Of a stretch of 64,000 nt of DNA, positions 45,586 to 55,900 are shown one piece after another. The notes below the pieces were generated by a model. The model ran no database searches. It worked only from the letters and a program-made list of their open reading frames with translations, and had not been told where the DNA came from. Source of the DNA: Lyophyllum atratum (Eukaryota; Basidiomycota; Agaricomycetes; Agaricales; Lyophyllaceae); contig JACGCN010000009.1 in assembly GCA_014905825.1 (NCBI GenBank), positions 124,001 to 188,000 of the forward strand, in the 5' to 3' direction. Numbering within the stretch: the stretch's first letter is position 1; every line of letters starts with the position of its first letter. The position numbers and the translations under genes are program-made.

Positions 45586-45637
45586 AACTGCCCTTAAGGC
45601 AGTTGAATTTCAACTGCCTCCAGCTTTGCCCCTGGTG
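45586..45637 (-). repeat. right terminal inverted repeat
   Basis: The reverse complement starts CACCAGGGGCAAAGCTGGAG. It contains a perfect 10-bp palindrome with one-base spacer (GGCAGTTGAA A TTCAACTGCC), followed inward by more GGCAGTTG words. Confidence 0.85.
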
Positions 45638-47190
45638 TATGTGGAGGATACGCTCATAGTAGGTATACTATAACTCGAGCCAATCATGATATATGCGTTC
45701 GGCGGCAAGGTTTTTCACCCTGGGCACATGGCTTCGGCCAACTTACCTCCGTGCTCCGTGCAGTTCTTCCTTGTTCTGCCAGAAGTCGACGTGGCATGGT
45801 TTACCAGTGTCTGAGCATGGTTCATGCCCTCCGCAAATCTGAACCACGCCGGTGCCTAAATCAACTGAGCCATGTTTGGAATTGAAAGTCCTCCTCCTTG
45901 ACACCTGAATATTACATGAGGTTTCCATCATCCCCGAAAGCATCATCATGGTCACCCCACATACCTTCATCCAGAAGGAGCTTCCGAGCCAAAACATCCC
46001 TCTCATTTGGGGTGAATTGCGGTATGTCCCAGTCAGGCATGCCCACATGCCCTCTAAACCCCGCGCGATGGGTGACGATCATACAAAAGACGTTGTTCAC
46101 ATCGTCTCCAATGATGTCGAGTTTCGCGCGATGAGGCTTGATTCGGTCATTGATGGACCACACGGCGCGAGAGGTCTGGGCTCTAGACAGCTCTTGTACT
46201 CCTAGGATGCGGGCGGCCCATTCCTCGGCGGTCTTGAGGGTCATGGCGTAACCACCGATGCGTAGGTCGCGAGGTGCACCGAAGGGTATGGGGATGCATG
46301 ATCGCCCCACCCTGCCTGGTGGCAAAGTGGAGTAAGAAGGCGTTGTCATATGTGATCGCGGTGAGGTATGTCGAAAGAGCGAGTTGGGAGGTGCTGGGCT
46401 GGCCAATGAGGAACTACTTGTGAGAAATTTCTAGAGGGTGTTGGCGCGGTAAGAGGCGAACCAAGAGTTGTTCCGAAGAGTGGAACTTGCTGGCAAGTTG
46501 TTGTCAGTTGTTGACGTTCTACACAAGTCGTCGCAGCCGGAGACGTTTTCTTACCATTATCTGTTATCTGTTATATTAACCGCCCAGTGGTCCAATTTAC
46601 TGTTGTCAAACTGTTGTGGGCCCGCACACCATGGTCGAATCGCTTGCGGCATGCCAAAGGGCCACTTGTCCTCATCGAGAGTCCGTGAGTGTCTAGTTAA
46701 CCATAACCTATTAGTCTGAGATAGGTCTTGGTGCGGTGACGATAAGAGCGCTACGTTAATATCAAGATTATCAGCAACGACACAAATGTATGCAACCTAC
46801 AGTTACTCACGAGTTGACGTCGAATGACTTTGGAGGGAGTTCTAAAAAGCGGACCCGTCTCTCCGCAGGGATGGATGATCTTTGGACGTCACAATGCCGC
46901 TTATGTATATGTACCTCCGATCATGTGGAAGTGCGTCAAAGGGTTAGTGTTGGGTCCCTCCATAGAATTGAGACGCGATGAATACGTGATTCCATCCTCC
47001 TGATGATGGTTCTGAACAAGAGAAAGAAGCGAGGGAGTCCGAAGGGAATGTGGCTGTGTCGGTGAGAAGTGGATGATTACCTAATGGGGACAAAGGTGAA
47101 CCAGGACCATGACCACAACAGCAGGCCAACATGAGTGTGCCCAGTGCTGTGAATAGCAGCAGCACCAGTCCTGCCCACTCCTCCTCCATG
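45638..47190 (-). repeat. duplicated block, copy A (next to the real ATG13 5' end)
   Basis: Reading on the minus strand: the ATG13 first codons and promoter, a spacer, the small gene, then a tail containing ACTCGAG and the CGCCGAACGCAT-like sequence. The same order or parts of it occur at 49,950-51,500 and 54,230-55,900 on the plus strand. Confidence 0.8.
45912..46349 (-). CDS. small protein of unknown function, paralogue A
   Basis: An uninterrupted frame of 145 residues starting MTTPSYSTLPPGR, with KTAEEWAARILGVQ in the middle and GMPDWDIPQFTPNERD near an acidic C-terminus. It shares start, length and most residues with the frames at 50,879 and 54,520. A more upstream start (near 46,406) is open but not shared by the others in a conserved way. 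It is transcribed divergently from ATG13, with about 780 bases between the two starts. No domain was recognised and no signal peptide or membrane segment is visible. Conservation of the frame among three copies argues for a real gene. Confidence 0.6.
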   Translation of the reverse strand: MTTPSYSTLPPGRVGRSCIPIPFGAPRDLRIGGYAMTLKTAEEWAARILGVQELSRAQTSRAVWSINDRIKPHRAKLDIIGDDVNNVFCMIVTHRAGFRGHVGMPDWDIPQFTPNERDVLARKLLLDEGMWGDHDDAFGDDGNLM

Positions 47191-49900
47191 GCCTCGTCCG
47201 AATCCCAGAGAGCAGACCAAATCGCATTCCACTTCTACACCAAGCTGTTCTACGTTATCAACCACGCCCGCACCACCCACCCCCTCCCCGCCAAGCTCGA
47301 TAAATGGGTCAGTTCCACGTCCTTTGTACCTCCTTTATCCTCTTCTCAGACGTTTACAGTTTAACTTGGAAACCCCCGACTCCGAACTCTTCACGAAGGA
47401 GGAACGTGAACCCTACAAGTCTATCTCCCTGGGCCCGCCACCCCCGCTCGAGATCCAAGTCCTGCTCACCATCCCCGAGCTAACGCACAACCAAGTCCTC
47501 GTGCACATATCCCCCGACTCCTCGCGCGTCCGCATCCACCCCACCCCCCGATTCGTCCTGCTCGAGTCATTCGTCCTCGAGTTCATCCCGGGCCGCGCAC
47601 CCGCCGACGTGCCCCTCCCCACTATCTATAAGAACGGGATACCGCTGTTCCGCAGCCTGTTCACTCTGCTGCGGATACTCCCTGCGTGGAAGCTCCAGAA
47701 GCGCCTGAGGAGACGGGCGGGTGGAGGTCCGAGCTTGGGCATCACGCTTAAGGTCCGTAATGGACATGATCCAGACGTCCTTTCCCTGACAAGTGCGTTT
47801 TGTTGTATATATTGCATGGAAGGCATACTGATTCGTAAAATAGATTCAGAGTCCAGGACACACACATTCCCACCCGTGCCGCACCCCATGGGCGCTTTAG
47901 CTCTATCCGCGACATACCTCGCGTCCCCTACATTCCAGCTCGACGAGCTCGAATCCCTCCTCTCCTCCCGCTTCCTCTCGCTCGACCAGCGCCCATTCAC
48001 ACCGACCCTCACCAAGAACCACCTCCGTTCCTCCTCCTCGTCCGCCTCCGCCTCTGCCTCGCCCCCGCGCTCCCCGCCCCGCGCCATCAGGTCATCTCTA
48101 TCCTCAACCTCAAACTCAGGAACCTCAGGGATCCCACTCCCGCTCCCCGCCGACCGCCAGGGCCCAGCCACCCCCTCCTCCCTTCCCCGATCCTCCATCA
48201 GCTCCCGCCCCTCCCAACACCAGCCCCGCCACTCCCTCAGCGGCGTCCCGAAGCCCACCCTCCTCCCATCCTCTTCCAGGCCCCCCAGCTCCTCCGGCGG
48301 CGGCGGGGCTGTAACAGGCACACCGCCGTCCGGTCTTTCCTCCACACGCGCATATATTTTGCGCCAGGAGCACCAGCACGAACAGCACTTGGCAGGATCC
48401 TCCACTTCCTCCCTCTCACCGTCGAGTTCGTTGTATACCTCGAACCCCACAACCACAACGAGCGCAGGCCAGGAACTACAACAATCGCCGGCAGCACGCC
48501 GCCCGCAATACCCCTTCCCATTCAAGTCCAACACCGTCGCCGCCAGTGCGGCCTCTACCAGCTCCTCCCCCGCCGGCACAGGCACGGGCTCGGGCATCCC
48601 CTCTAGCCTCAGCGAGCGTGTTGCCCTATACGAGCGCGAGCGCGTCCCCAGCCTTCCCGTCCCACCCGATGGCCCACTTATCTCCACATCACAGTCGCAG
48701 TCCCTCTCGCAGTCCCAATCCTCTGCGCGCGGGGGCATACCCCTCCAGCCGGCCCACGCACGGCACACCTCGCTATCCCGGCACACATCGCTCTCCCTCC
48801 GCGGCAGCCCCGACGACGCTACCGCAAGCGCCAGTGGGAGTGCAAGCGCAAGTGGGAGCGTGAGCGGGAGTGCACCGAGGAAACGGTATTCCAGCTCGTT
48901 CGGGCATCGGTATGCGCCTTCCTTGGGGGGTGGGACGTCGACGTCTCAATCCCAGTCTCAGTCTCAGTCGCAGTCGCAGTCGCAATCCCCCTCCTCGCCT
49001 TTATTTCATCCCCCAGCACGAGCCGCATCGCCGTTGTTCGCCTCTCCCGCGCCTGTGCGGAGTGGGCGTGGGATGGGGAGTGGGTTCGGGGCGGGGGAGG
49101 GGAAGGGGGAAGGGATGGGGAAGGGGAAGGGGAAGGGGAGGAGAGAATTGGAGGAGGACGTGGATATTTCGCTGTTCGTGCAGGATATTGATATGCGCAA
49201 GCCGCTTGTGGGGCGGGCTCGGACGCCCGTGTCTTCGTCTTTGCCTTTGCCTTTTGGTGAGGGGGGCGGGGGCGGGAGGGCGGGGGTGCCAGCGCGTTTG
49301 GAAAGTGGACCGGGGGAAGAAGCGACTCGCAACCAGAACCAGAACCAGATGCAATTCATACGAGGAGCACAGGCGCAGTCCCCTCCAGGCGGACTCATGC
49401 TAACGAGCGAAGCAGAGGTAGAGGTGCGCCTTCGACGGATGAACGAGGCGTTCCTGAGGAGCCTGGAGGGGCTCGGAAGTCGTCCGGGCGGGGGTACCAG
49501 TACCAGTACGGGGAGCAGGTTCCGGGAACGGGAACGGGAACGGGATAGGAGTGGGAATGGAGCGGGGGCGTGGGTTGGGGAATTGCCGGGGGTGCTGGTG
49601 AGGCAGGGGTCGCAGGAGGTGATTGGGAGGATGGATTTTGATGGGGATGGGGATGGGGATGGGGAGGTTGGGGAAGGGGAAGGGGAGGGGGTAGAGAGGA
49701 CGGGGAAGGGGGCGGGGGGGGAGGGGGAGTGGGGGGCGGTACTTATTTTGATGGGGGATGGGGATAGGCGCGGGGATGTGGTTGTGTTGGTGGTTGGGGA
49801 TGCGGTAGAGGGCTTACTTGATGGTTTTGTGTTTATGTACTTACTATATCAGCGGGGGGTGGAGGGTGTAGGGTGTTTATGGGCCCTTGGCAAGTTGTAA
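47131..49900 (+). CDS. ATG13: autophagy protein Atg13
   Basis: Three exons (47,131-47,307; 47,360-47,792; 47,844-49,900) give 888 residues. The first 250 form the HORMA-like domain: RADQIAFHFYTKLFYVINHA, then LDKWFNLETPDSELF across the first splice, SPDSSRVRIHPTPRFVLLES, and IPLFRSLFTLLRILPAWK. A conserved block follows: ALSATYLASPTFQLDELESL. The rest is disordered and Ser/Pro-rich, with a Ser-Gln repeat near 48,950 and Gly/Lys and Gly/Glu/Asp runs, and ends in a region with EVEVRLRRMNEAFLRSLEGL. Atg13 binds and regulates the Atg1 kinase at the start of autophagosome formation and is inhibited by TORC1 phosphorylation. The repetitive last 90 codons may not be translated as drawn. Long antisense frames here are composition artefacts. 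Confidence 0.92.
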
Positions 49901-50021
49901 ATGATATGGAATGACTGTTGCGGGAATGTATAATTATAAGGATGAAAGGGTATCTCCCGGATTACTATTATCATCTCTGACGAGGCCATGGAGGAATATG
50001 CAGGTGCTGCTGCTGTGAATA

Positions 50022-50447
50022 TGGTGCGGGCCGACTAATCACCGCTACTTTTGTACAGCGGCCAAATTGGCTGGAGAATTTTTGTGAAAAACTTACCCTT
50101 ACCCAAGCAAATTAACTATATCTGAAAACACGTATTCTGCACACTAGAACGTGGTTTGAGCATGCTGTGAAGGGGGCGACGCAGTGGAGCAGCACGATGA
50201 CTTTGTAGATTACAGATCGTTATCTTATCTGGACCCTTAATTGCCTTATAGGGGGACGTGGCCAAATGCGGTCAGGTCAAAAATTAATAACTTTCTCAGT
50301 TTTTACTTTTTTGACAATCGCTTTAACAGTTCTCTTCGTCTCGCTCATCAAACCAAGCCGTTTTGTTAAAGGAATAAGGATTTCAGCCTTTTTTGGACCC
50401 TCTATTTCGCTTGTACAAAAGTAGTGGTGACTAGTCGGCCCGCACCA
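50022..50447. mobile_element. 426-bp MITE with TA target duplication
   Basis: Ends read TGGTGCGGGCCGACTAATCA and its inverted partner (TAGTCA in the right end), then CCxCTACTTTTGTACA: about 35 bp with two mismatches. TA flanks both sides (50,020-50,021; 50,448-50,449), as for Tc1/mariner-type elements. Copy C has the same surrounding sequence without the insertion. The interior has no gene. Confidence 0.85.
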
Positions 50448-50878
50448 TAGGCTTTCAGAGGCCTGCTCGTCCTAGTTCCGATCAGCATTGTCCCCATTAG
50501 GTAAACATCCAGACACAGCCACATTTCGCGACTCTCTCGGCCCCTTCTTCTGATTCTTCAGAACCAGTTCAGAACCAGCGTGTTGCGAAACTTATCAGGA
50601 GGGTGCGTCTCAAATCTGTGCGGGGAACCAACGACGACACCGTTACGCTGCACGCACCTCCCCGTGTTCGGAGGCTGAGGTACATTTGTGCGGCATTGTG
50701 ATTCGTGACGTCCCAAAGCTATTCGTCGCTGTAGAGACTCACCACAACGTGACACCAAGTCCCCTTTTCAGAACTCTTGGTCCGCCTCTTAACGCGACAA
50801 CGTCCTCTCAGAAGTTCCTCGTTCGCCAGCCCAGCACCTCCCAACTCGCTCTTCTGACATACCTCACCGCGAGCACAC

Positions 50879-51322
50879 ATGACAACGCCTTCCTACTCCA
50901 CTTTGCCACCAGGCAGGCTGGAGCAATCTTGCTTCCCAATACCCTGGGATGCACCTCGCGAGTGGCGCGTTGGTGGTTATGTTATGACCCACAAGACTGC
51001 CGAGGAATGGGCCGCCCGCATCCTAGGAGTACAATACTCGGAGCTGGATATAGACGATGCCCATTGCGCTACGTTATACATCAATGACCGAATCAAGCCT
51101 TATCGCGCCAAACTCAGCATGATTGGAGAGGATCTAAGCAACATCTTTTGTATGATCATCACCCATTGCGCACGCTTTAGAGGTCGTGTGGGCATGCCTG
51201 ACTTGGACATACCGCAATTCGCCCCAAATGAGGCGGATGATTTGGCTCGGAAGCTTCTTTTGGATGAAGGTATGTGGGCTGACCACGATGATGCTTTCGA
51301 AGATGATCGAAATTTCATGTAA
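50879..51322 (+). CDS. small protein of unknown function, paralogue B
   Basis: 147 residues, start MTTPSYSTLPPGR, strongly similar to paralogues A and C over the full length (for example KTAEEWAARILGVQ and the acidic end WADHDDAFEDD). The frame is complete. Its 5' flank is not the same as A and C just upstream: B joins the ATG13-promoter segment directly to the gene, so its regulation may differ. No domain recognised. Confidence 0.6.
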   Translation: MTTPSYSTLPPGRLEQSCFPIPWDAPREWRVGGYVMTHKTAEEWAARILGVQYSELDIDDAHCATLYINDRIKPYRAKLSMIGEDLSNIFCMIITHCARFRGRVGMPDLDIPQFAPNEADDLARKLLLDEGMWADHDDAFEDDRNFM

Positions 51323-51504
51323 TCCTCAGGTGTCGAGGAGTCCGACTTTCAATTCCAAACATGGCTCAGTTGATTAGGTACCGGCGTGGTTCAGATTTGC
51401 GGAGGGCAAGGTAACCATGTTTTTTCTCCGCCGAACGCATGTATCATGATTGACTCGAGTATACCTACTATGAGTGTATACTTCACACATTGTCCCGATC
51501 GTCA

Positions 51505-52560
51505 CTATTTTCCACTCCAGAATCTCGCCCTTCCAATGATCGTCGCAGCACGTCAGAGCACTGAGAAGTAGTGATTGAACGTGGTGATTCCCTCAGACTC
51601 CAATCACATCGACATGAAGCCCTGCTTCTTGTACTGTACACCGTGGTGAGTCTGCACGCAATCCCCGATTTTGCAGTCCATACGTCCCCTCCTGCTCATC
51701 TCGGTTTTGGATATACTCTACGCATTGACGGGACAAGGTCCTTGATCGCATATTCCGCATGCCCCACCACCGGTTCTGGTCTTTTCGTTCTCCATAGGAG
51801 AGTAACGACATTTTGGCGTTGGGATGGGGCAGGCGATTTGCGATGTAGATCCCGGAAGCATACGTAACTACCAAGGATTTGATTTTCCTCCTGTGGAAGC
51901 GGGGAGCCTAAAATCTGAACGTCGGGATCGTGATCCCGGAGAACGGTCGAACCGAGGGTGACTCCTTGTACGATTTCGATGTTCCATTTACCTTGGCTCT
52001 GTGACATCTAAAGGCCTCCGAGGGTTGTTGCATGGGCAGCTGTCACCAGGGACATGTGCAGCGCTTAACTCGGCCAAGGAATTGACCGGGGAATATCGAC
52101 TCATTCACCATCAGGAGGCGCTCAGAATTGGAATCGTGTTTTACACGAGCACCTCTCACCATACCCCGCATCTGCACCCTCGATTTTTCAGTTTGTCTGT
52201 CGGTCTCAATAGGTTCACTCCTGTGAAAGCGAGGAGCCTAAATGCTAGGCGAGTCTGATCGCGTCAGGATCTGATTCTGGCGCTGGAAGGGCGGAATGGT
52301 TTAACTGGGTTATTCTTCGTAGGATTTCGATGTTCCATTGGTCTTGCTCTGCGATTTTTTCAAGGCCCCGGAGGGGTGTTGCACATTTCTTCCTCTGTGC
52401 ACATGAGGTGCCAGCCCGAGCGCAAGTACCTTGTGAAGCTGGTGAGACGGAAGGTACAGTGGGTTGAGCTTGTTCTTTTCATCCTTCCAGTCTCATGCGA
52501 CATTGAATGCAGGTGGGTCTCATCATGAATCAGATGTACGACTCGGATTGAATGGTTCGT
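51505..52560 (+). repeat. series of ~320-bp diverged repeat units
   Basis: Landmarks such as GGGGAGCCTAAA, CGATGTTCCATT and CCGAGGGTTGTTGCATGG recur at intervals of about 320 bases (units near 51,570, 51,895 and 52,220). The same units occur at 56,620-57,640. On the minus strand the first unit reads GKWNIEIVQGVTLGS, so the family may descend from a coding sequence. Confidence 0.65.
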
Positions 52561-52900
52561 ACAAGTAATATCGCGCCCCGTGTTGGCTTGTCATCGATCT
52601 TGTTCTTGGAGAGGCTGATTTCGAGGGACGGAGACATGGCGTGTGATAGGCTCAAAGTCTTGCCACTTCTGACCCTTTACTACCATCTTCGTTAATCCGC
52701 AGCACAAGGAACAGGATTTCATTTGGGACATCCGACGTTTTCCCTGTCGTTGCAGATGGAAACGCGTTTGCGTGCTCTCTCAACACATTCCAAGACCGCA
52801 TCAATTTGAAACGTGTATTTATGTGCCTATTTTTCTGAGCTATTACTATAAAACAGCAGTAGTGGTTTCGGACCCATCAAAATTCTTCCTTCGCTACAGG

Positions 52901-53689
52901 TCACACTGGGGGCAAATGATTCCACTTGCTGCGAGCAATCGAGCACAGCAGAGAGGTGAGTCGGTCACCGCCAATGGGTGGTCCAGGTTGTGGTTCCAAC
53001 AAGTCATAGTCGTGCGTTATATTAAAACGCACTTTGCATCGACCATTACCGACCTCCCGAAGCTCATACGTCCTGACGATGCTCCCAGCAACAAGGAAAC
53101 CAAACAGGGGTTTTTCGCGTCTAGGATGCGCTGCCATGGTCTTTAGGTAGGCTAAGATCTGCCTATGTCCAACAGATAAAGGCACTTGGGGCGCCTTGAC
53201 TTCGATAATGCACATGGCATGATGGTGCCGGATGTTGCCTTCCACCAAGGTGACCTTCACGGGCATGAAGTCCGGGTACCCTTTTTCGATCTCTGTACCC
53301 GCTGGTGTCGACAGGATTGTAAATATCAATCATTCTCTTGGAATAATGTTGGACTGCCACTCACACATGTGACGCGACTCATGAATAGCGCCGGTAGATC
53401 CAGCGGACACGTTACCCAGATCCTCGTCAATGTCGGCTGGGTCGGTGATCACTCTGCGAATTATGGCTTGCGGGATGACCATGAACTGGCGTTCTAGAGG
53501 AAATATAGATGAAAGGAAGCTGTTCCACGGTCCGTAGAGCTGATTTTCGTAATGCACGTTGGATCCGACTTGTTTTTGGAAGTTGTAAGCAACCCATGGT
53601 AAAATACGTGCTTTGAGTTCATTGACTGTGGGCCGATTTTCAGCTTGCAAGTCAGGAGGCTGAAGGATAGGAAAATCAAGGTCGGGCAT
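52901..53689 (-). CDS. probable PD-(D/E)xK-fold protein, unknown role
   Basis: Two exons (53,689-53,365 and 53,301-52,901) give 241 residues; the splice joins HESRHM to SGTEIEKG cleanly. The C-terminal half has D119 in PDFM, then IIEVKAPQ with E142 and K144, a spacing and motif typical of PD-(D/E)xK nuclease-like folds, followed by FGFLVAG. The N-terminal half (ILPWVAYNFQKQVGSNVHYE) is conserved in sequences I recall from agaricomycetes as hypothetical proteins. Nuclease activity is inference. It lies between two sets of the ~320-bp repeats and appears intact. Confidence 0.6.
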
Positions 53690-54519
53690 GGTCGATGAGG
53701 GAACTCGGTGTTGTTGGTTGCGTATAGTTCGAAACGGAGGCTCCTGTGAGCTTTTATCCTTTCGCTAGGCTACGAAATTGCAGCGTTCCGTACAATCCTT
53801 GTCACAGCAACACTGGTCTGAAGAAGGAGAAACAATGTCTTTTTCCAAAATGCACAAGGTGCATGTGGGTTCCCTGTGAATACGTTCCATCCCTGAACAA
53901 TAGGAACAATATACCCTATGTAGGCAAACAATGAGGGTGATCATCGACCGAATTACACTGAGGGCAAGAATAGTGAACACAAGAACAATAGAACGACAGC
54001 ATATCATTATCAGAGGGAGGAGATCCCTTGTTTTTTGCCACAAGTATCAAGCGGATTGGTTGTGAATACGACGAACGTTGGATCCGAGTCCATGCGGCCA
54101 CGGGCATCGAACGAACAATAGCGAAAGCAAGAACAATGGTAATCTCGTACCCAGATGTTCGGGGGAGGTTTGTTGCGTGTTTTCTCCGTGTTTTGTGAAA
54201 GCAAGAACAATGCGTGGACAATGGGATCTTATCCATAGTATCCCCAAGCGACCATGGTGGTGGGACCCACAATAGTTGGACAACAGTAAATTGGACCACT
54301 GGGCAGTTAACATAACAGATAACAAACAACGGTAAGAAAACGTCTCGAGTCGTGAGGAATGTCAACAACTGACAACAACTTGACAGCAAGTTCCCTTTTC
54401 GGAACTCTTGGTTCTCCTCTTAACGCGACAACATTCTCTCCAAATTTCTCAGAAGTTCCTCATTCGTCAGCCCAGCACCTCCCAACTCGCTCTTTCGACA
54501 CACCTCACCGCGATCACAC

Positions 54520-54918
54520 ATGACAACGCCTTCTTACTCCACTCTGCCACCAGGCAGGCTGGAGCAATCTTGCTTCCCAATACCCTGGGATGCACCTCGC
54601 GAGTGGCGCGTTGGTGGTTATGTTATGACCCACAAGACTGCCGAGGAATGGGCCGCCCGCATCCTAGGAGTACAATACTCGGAGCTGGATATAGACGATG
54701 CCCATTGCGCTACCATGTACATCAATGACCGAATCAAGCCTTATCGCGCCAAACTCAGCATGATTGGAGAGGATCTAGGCAACATCTTTTGTATGATCAT
54801 CACCCATTGCGCACGCTTTAGAGGTCGTGTGGGCATGCCTGACAAGGAAATACCTCAATTCGCCCCAAATGAGGCGGATGATTTGGCTCGGGAGCTCCTT
54901 CTGGCTCAAGGTATGTGA
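54520..54918 (+). CDS. small protein of unknown function, paralogue C (shortened)
   Basis: 132 residues, closely similar to paralogue B, but a TGG codon after EGM/QGM is TGA here. The last 15 acidic residues (WADHDDAFEDD in B) are therefore lost although still readable downstream. Whether the shorter protein works is unknown; it may be an early pseudogene. Confidence 0.5.
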   Translation: MTTPSYSTLPPGRLEQSCFPIPWDAPREWRVGGYVMTHKTAEEWAARILGVQYSELDIDDAHCATMYINDRIKPYRAKLSMIGEDLGNIFCMIITHCARFRGRVGMPDKEIPQFAPNEADDLARELLLAQGM

Positions 54919-55157
54919 TCTGACCACGATGATGCTTTCGAAGATGATCGAAATTTCATGTGATCCTCAGGTGTCGAGGAGTCCGACTTTCAATTCCAAA
55001 CATGGCTCAGTTGATTAGGCACCGGCGTGGTTCAGATTTGCGGAGGGCAATGTAACCATTTTTTTCCTCCGCCGAACGCATGTGTCATGATTGACTCGAG
55101 TATACCTACTATGAGTGTATACTTCACACATTGTCCCGATCGTCACTATTTCAAATC

Positions 55158-55330
55158 ATATCTGCTCTGGTAATCAAATATGACTTCTCTGTTCGACGTT
55201 GAAACGTAAGAGCTTGACTTCAAGGTCTAGCGTCCGTAGGCTTGAAGGGTGTCGAATGGAGGCAGGGAACTCCTCGGGGGCTTCAGGAATTTGCAAGGGT
55301 ATGGCGTCGGTAGGATGGGTTACTCGTTGA
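55158..55330 (-). repeat. inverted duplicate of the segment at 41,737-41,880
   Basis: Encodes DAIPLQIPEAPEEFPAS then RHPSSLRTLDLEV on the minus strand; the open frame extends to about 55,470. Function unknown. Confidence 0.75.
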
Positions 55331-55742
55331 CGATTAAGCCGTTCCGTTGAGCACAAATGCTGCCTTTCATTTCTTGGTATGAAGTCGTTCCATAGCAGAG
55401 GGGAAGTCTGAATCCACTGCTTGTGTGGGTAGGGGATGGAGGGGTTGTATTTACCCTTCTCCCGGATCACTATTTATCCATCGTGTTCATCTCTGACGAG
55501 GCCATGGAGGAGGAGTATGTAGGTGCTGCTGTATTCAGGACCTGCTCGTCCTGGTTCAGCGTTGTCCCAATTAGGTAAACATCCACTTCTCACCGACACA
55601 GCCACACTCCCCGACTCCCTCGCTTCTTCCTCTTGTTCAGAACCATCATCAGGAGGATGGGACCACGGACTCATTGTCTCTCGATTCTATGGAGGGACCC
55701 AACACCAGCCCTTTGGCGCACCTCCCCATAATCGGAGGTACA

Positions 55743-55856
55743 TTTATGCGGCATTGGGACGTGTAAAAGTCGTTTGTCCCTGCGGAGAGACGGGACCGCT
55801 TTATGCGGCATCGTGACGTGCAAAAGTCATTCATCCCTGCGCAGAGACGAGTCCGC
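55743..55856 (+). repeat. two tandem copies of a 57-bp unit
   Basis: Both units start TTTATGCGGCAT and contain GACGTG, AAAAGTC and GAGACG; they differ at about ten positions. A single related unit is visible inverted near 46,850. Confidence 0.8.
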
Positions 55857-55900
55857 TTTGTAGAGCCCATTTTACATCATCTCGTGAGTAGGTTGCCTAC

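Larger units (their letters stand above)
41899..45637. mobile_element. 3.74-kb inverted-repeat DNA element carrying one intact gene and a GPP34 pseudogene
   Basis: Both ends read inward CACCAGGGGCAAAGCT, then a palindrome GGCAGTTGA.ATTCAACTGCC and TTAAGGGCAGT: about 50 bp with two or three mismatches. The flanks show a 3-bp duplication, TAT (41,896-41,898 and 45,638-45,640). The same flanking sequence occurs without the element at 55.1 kb and 51.5 kb, which confirms the limits. CAC...GTG ends with a 3-bp duplication fit the CMC (CACTA-like) superfamily, but no CMC transposase was recognised. The element holds a decayed GPP34 copy (plus strand) and an intact four-exon gene (minus strand). Confidence 0.85.
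49950..51500 (+). repeat. duplicated block, copy B
   Basis: Begins about 45 bases after the ATG13 stop. It holds the reverse complement of the ATG13 5' end (49,981-50,021 and onward from 50,448), then the small gene and the tail to about 51,500. It is interrupted by a MITE. The breakpoint with ATG13 (GGCCTCGTC, then AGAGATGA) is the same as in copy C. Confidence 0.8.
54230..55900 (+). repeat. duplicated block, copy C
   Basis: Order: promoter-like segment (54,230-54,420, matching 46,450-46,680 inverted), small gene, tail, the segment matching 41,737-41,880, then the reverse complement of the ATG13 5' end (55,480-55,880). Copies A and C share elements that B lacks, so B and C are not simple copies of each other. 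Confidence 0.8.

Noticed and set aside
47626..48786. 386-codon antisense frame over ATG13
   Set aside because: Opposite the low-complexity Ser/Pro region of ATG13; no family motif.
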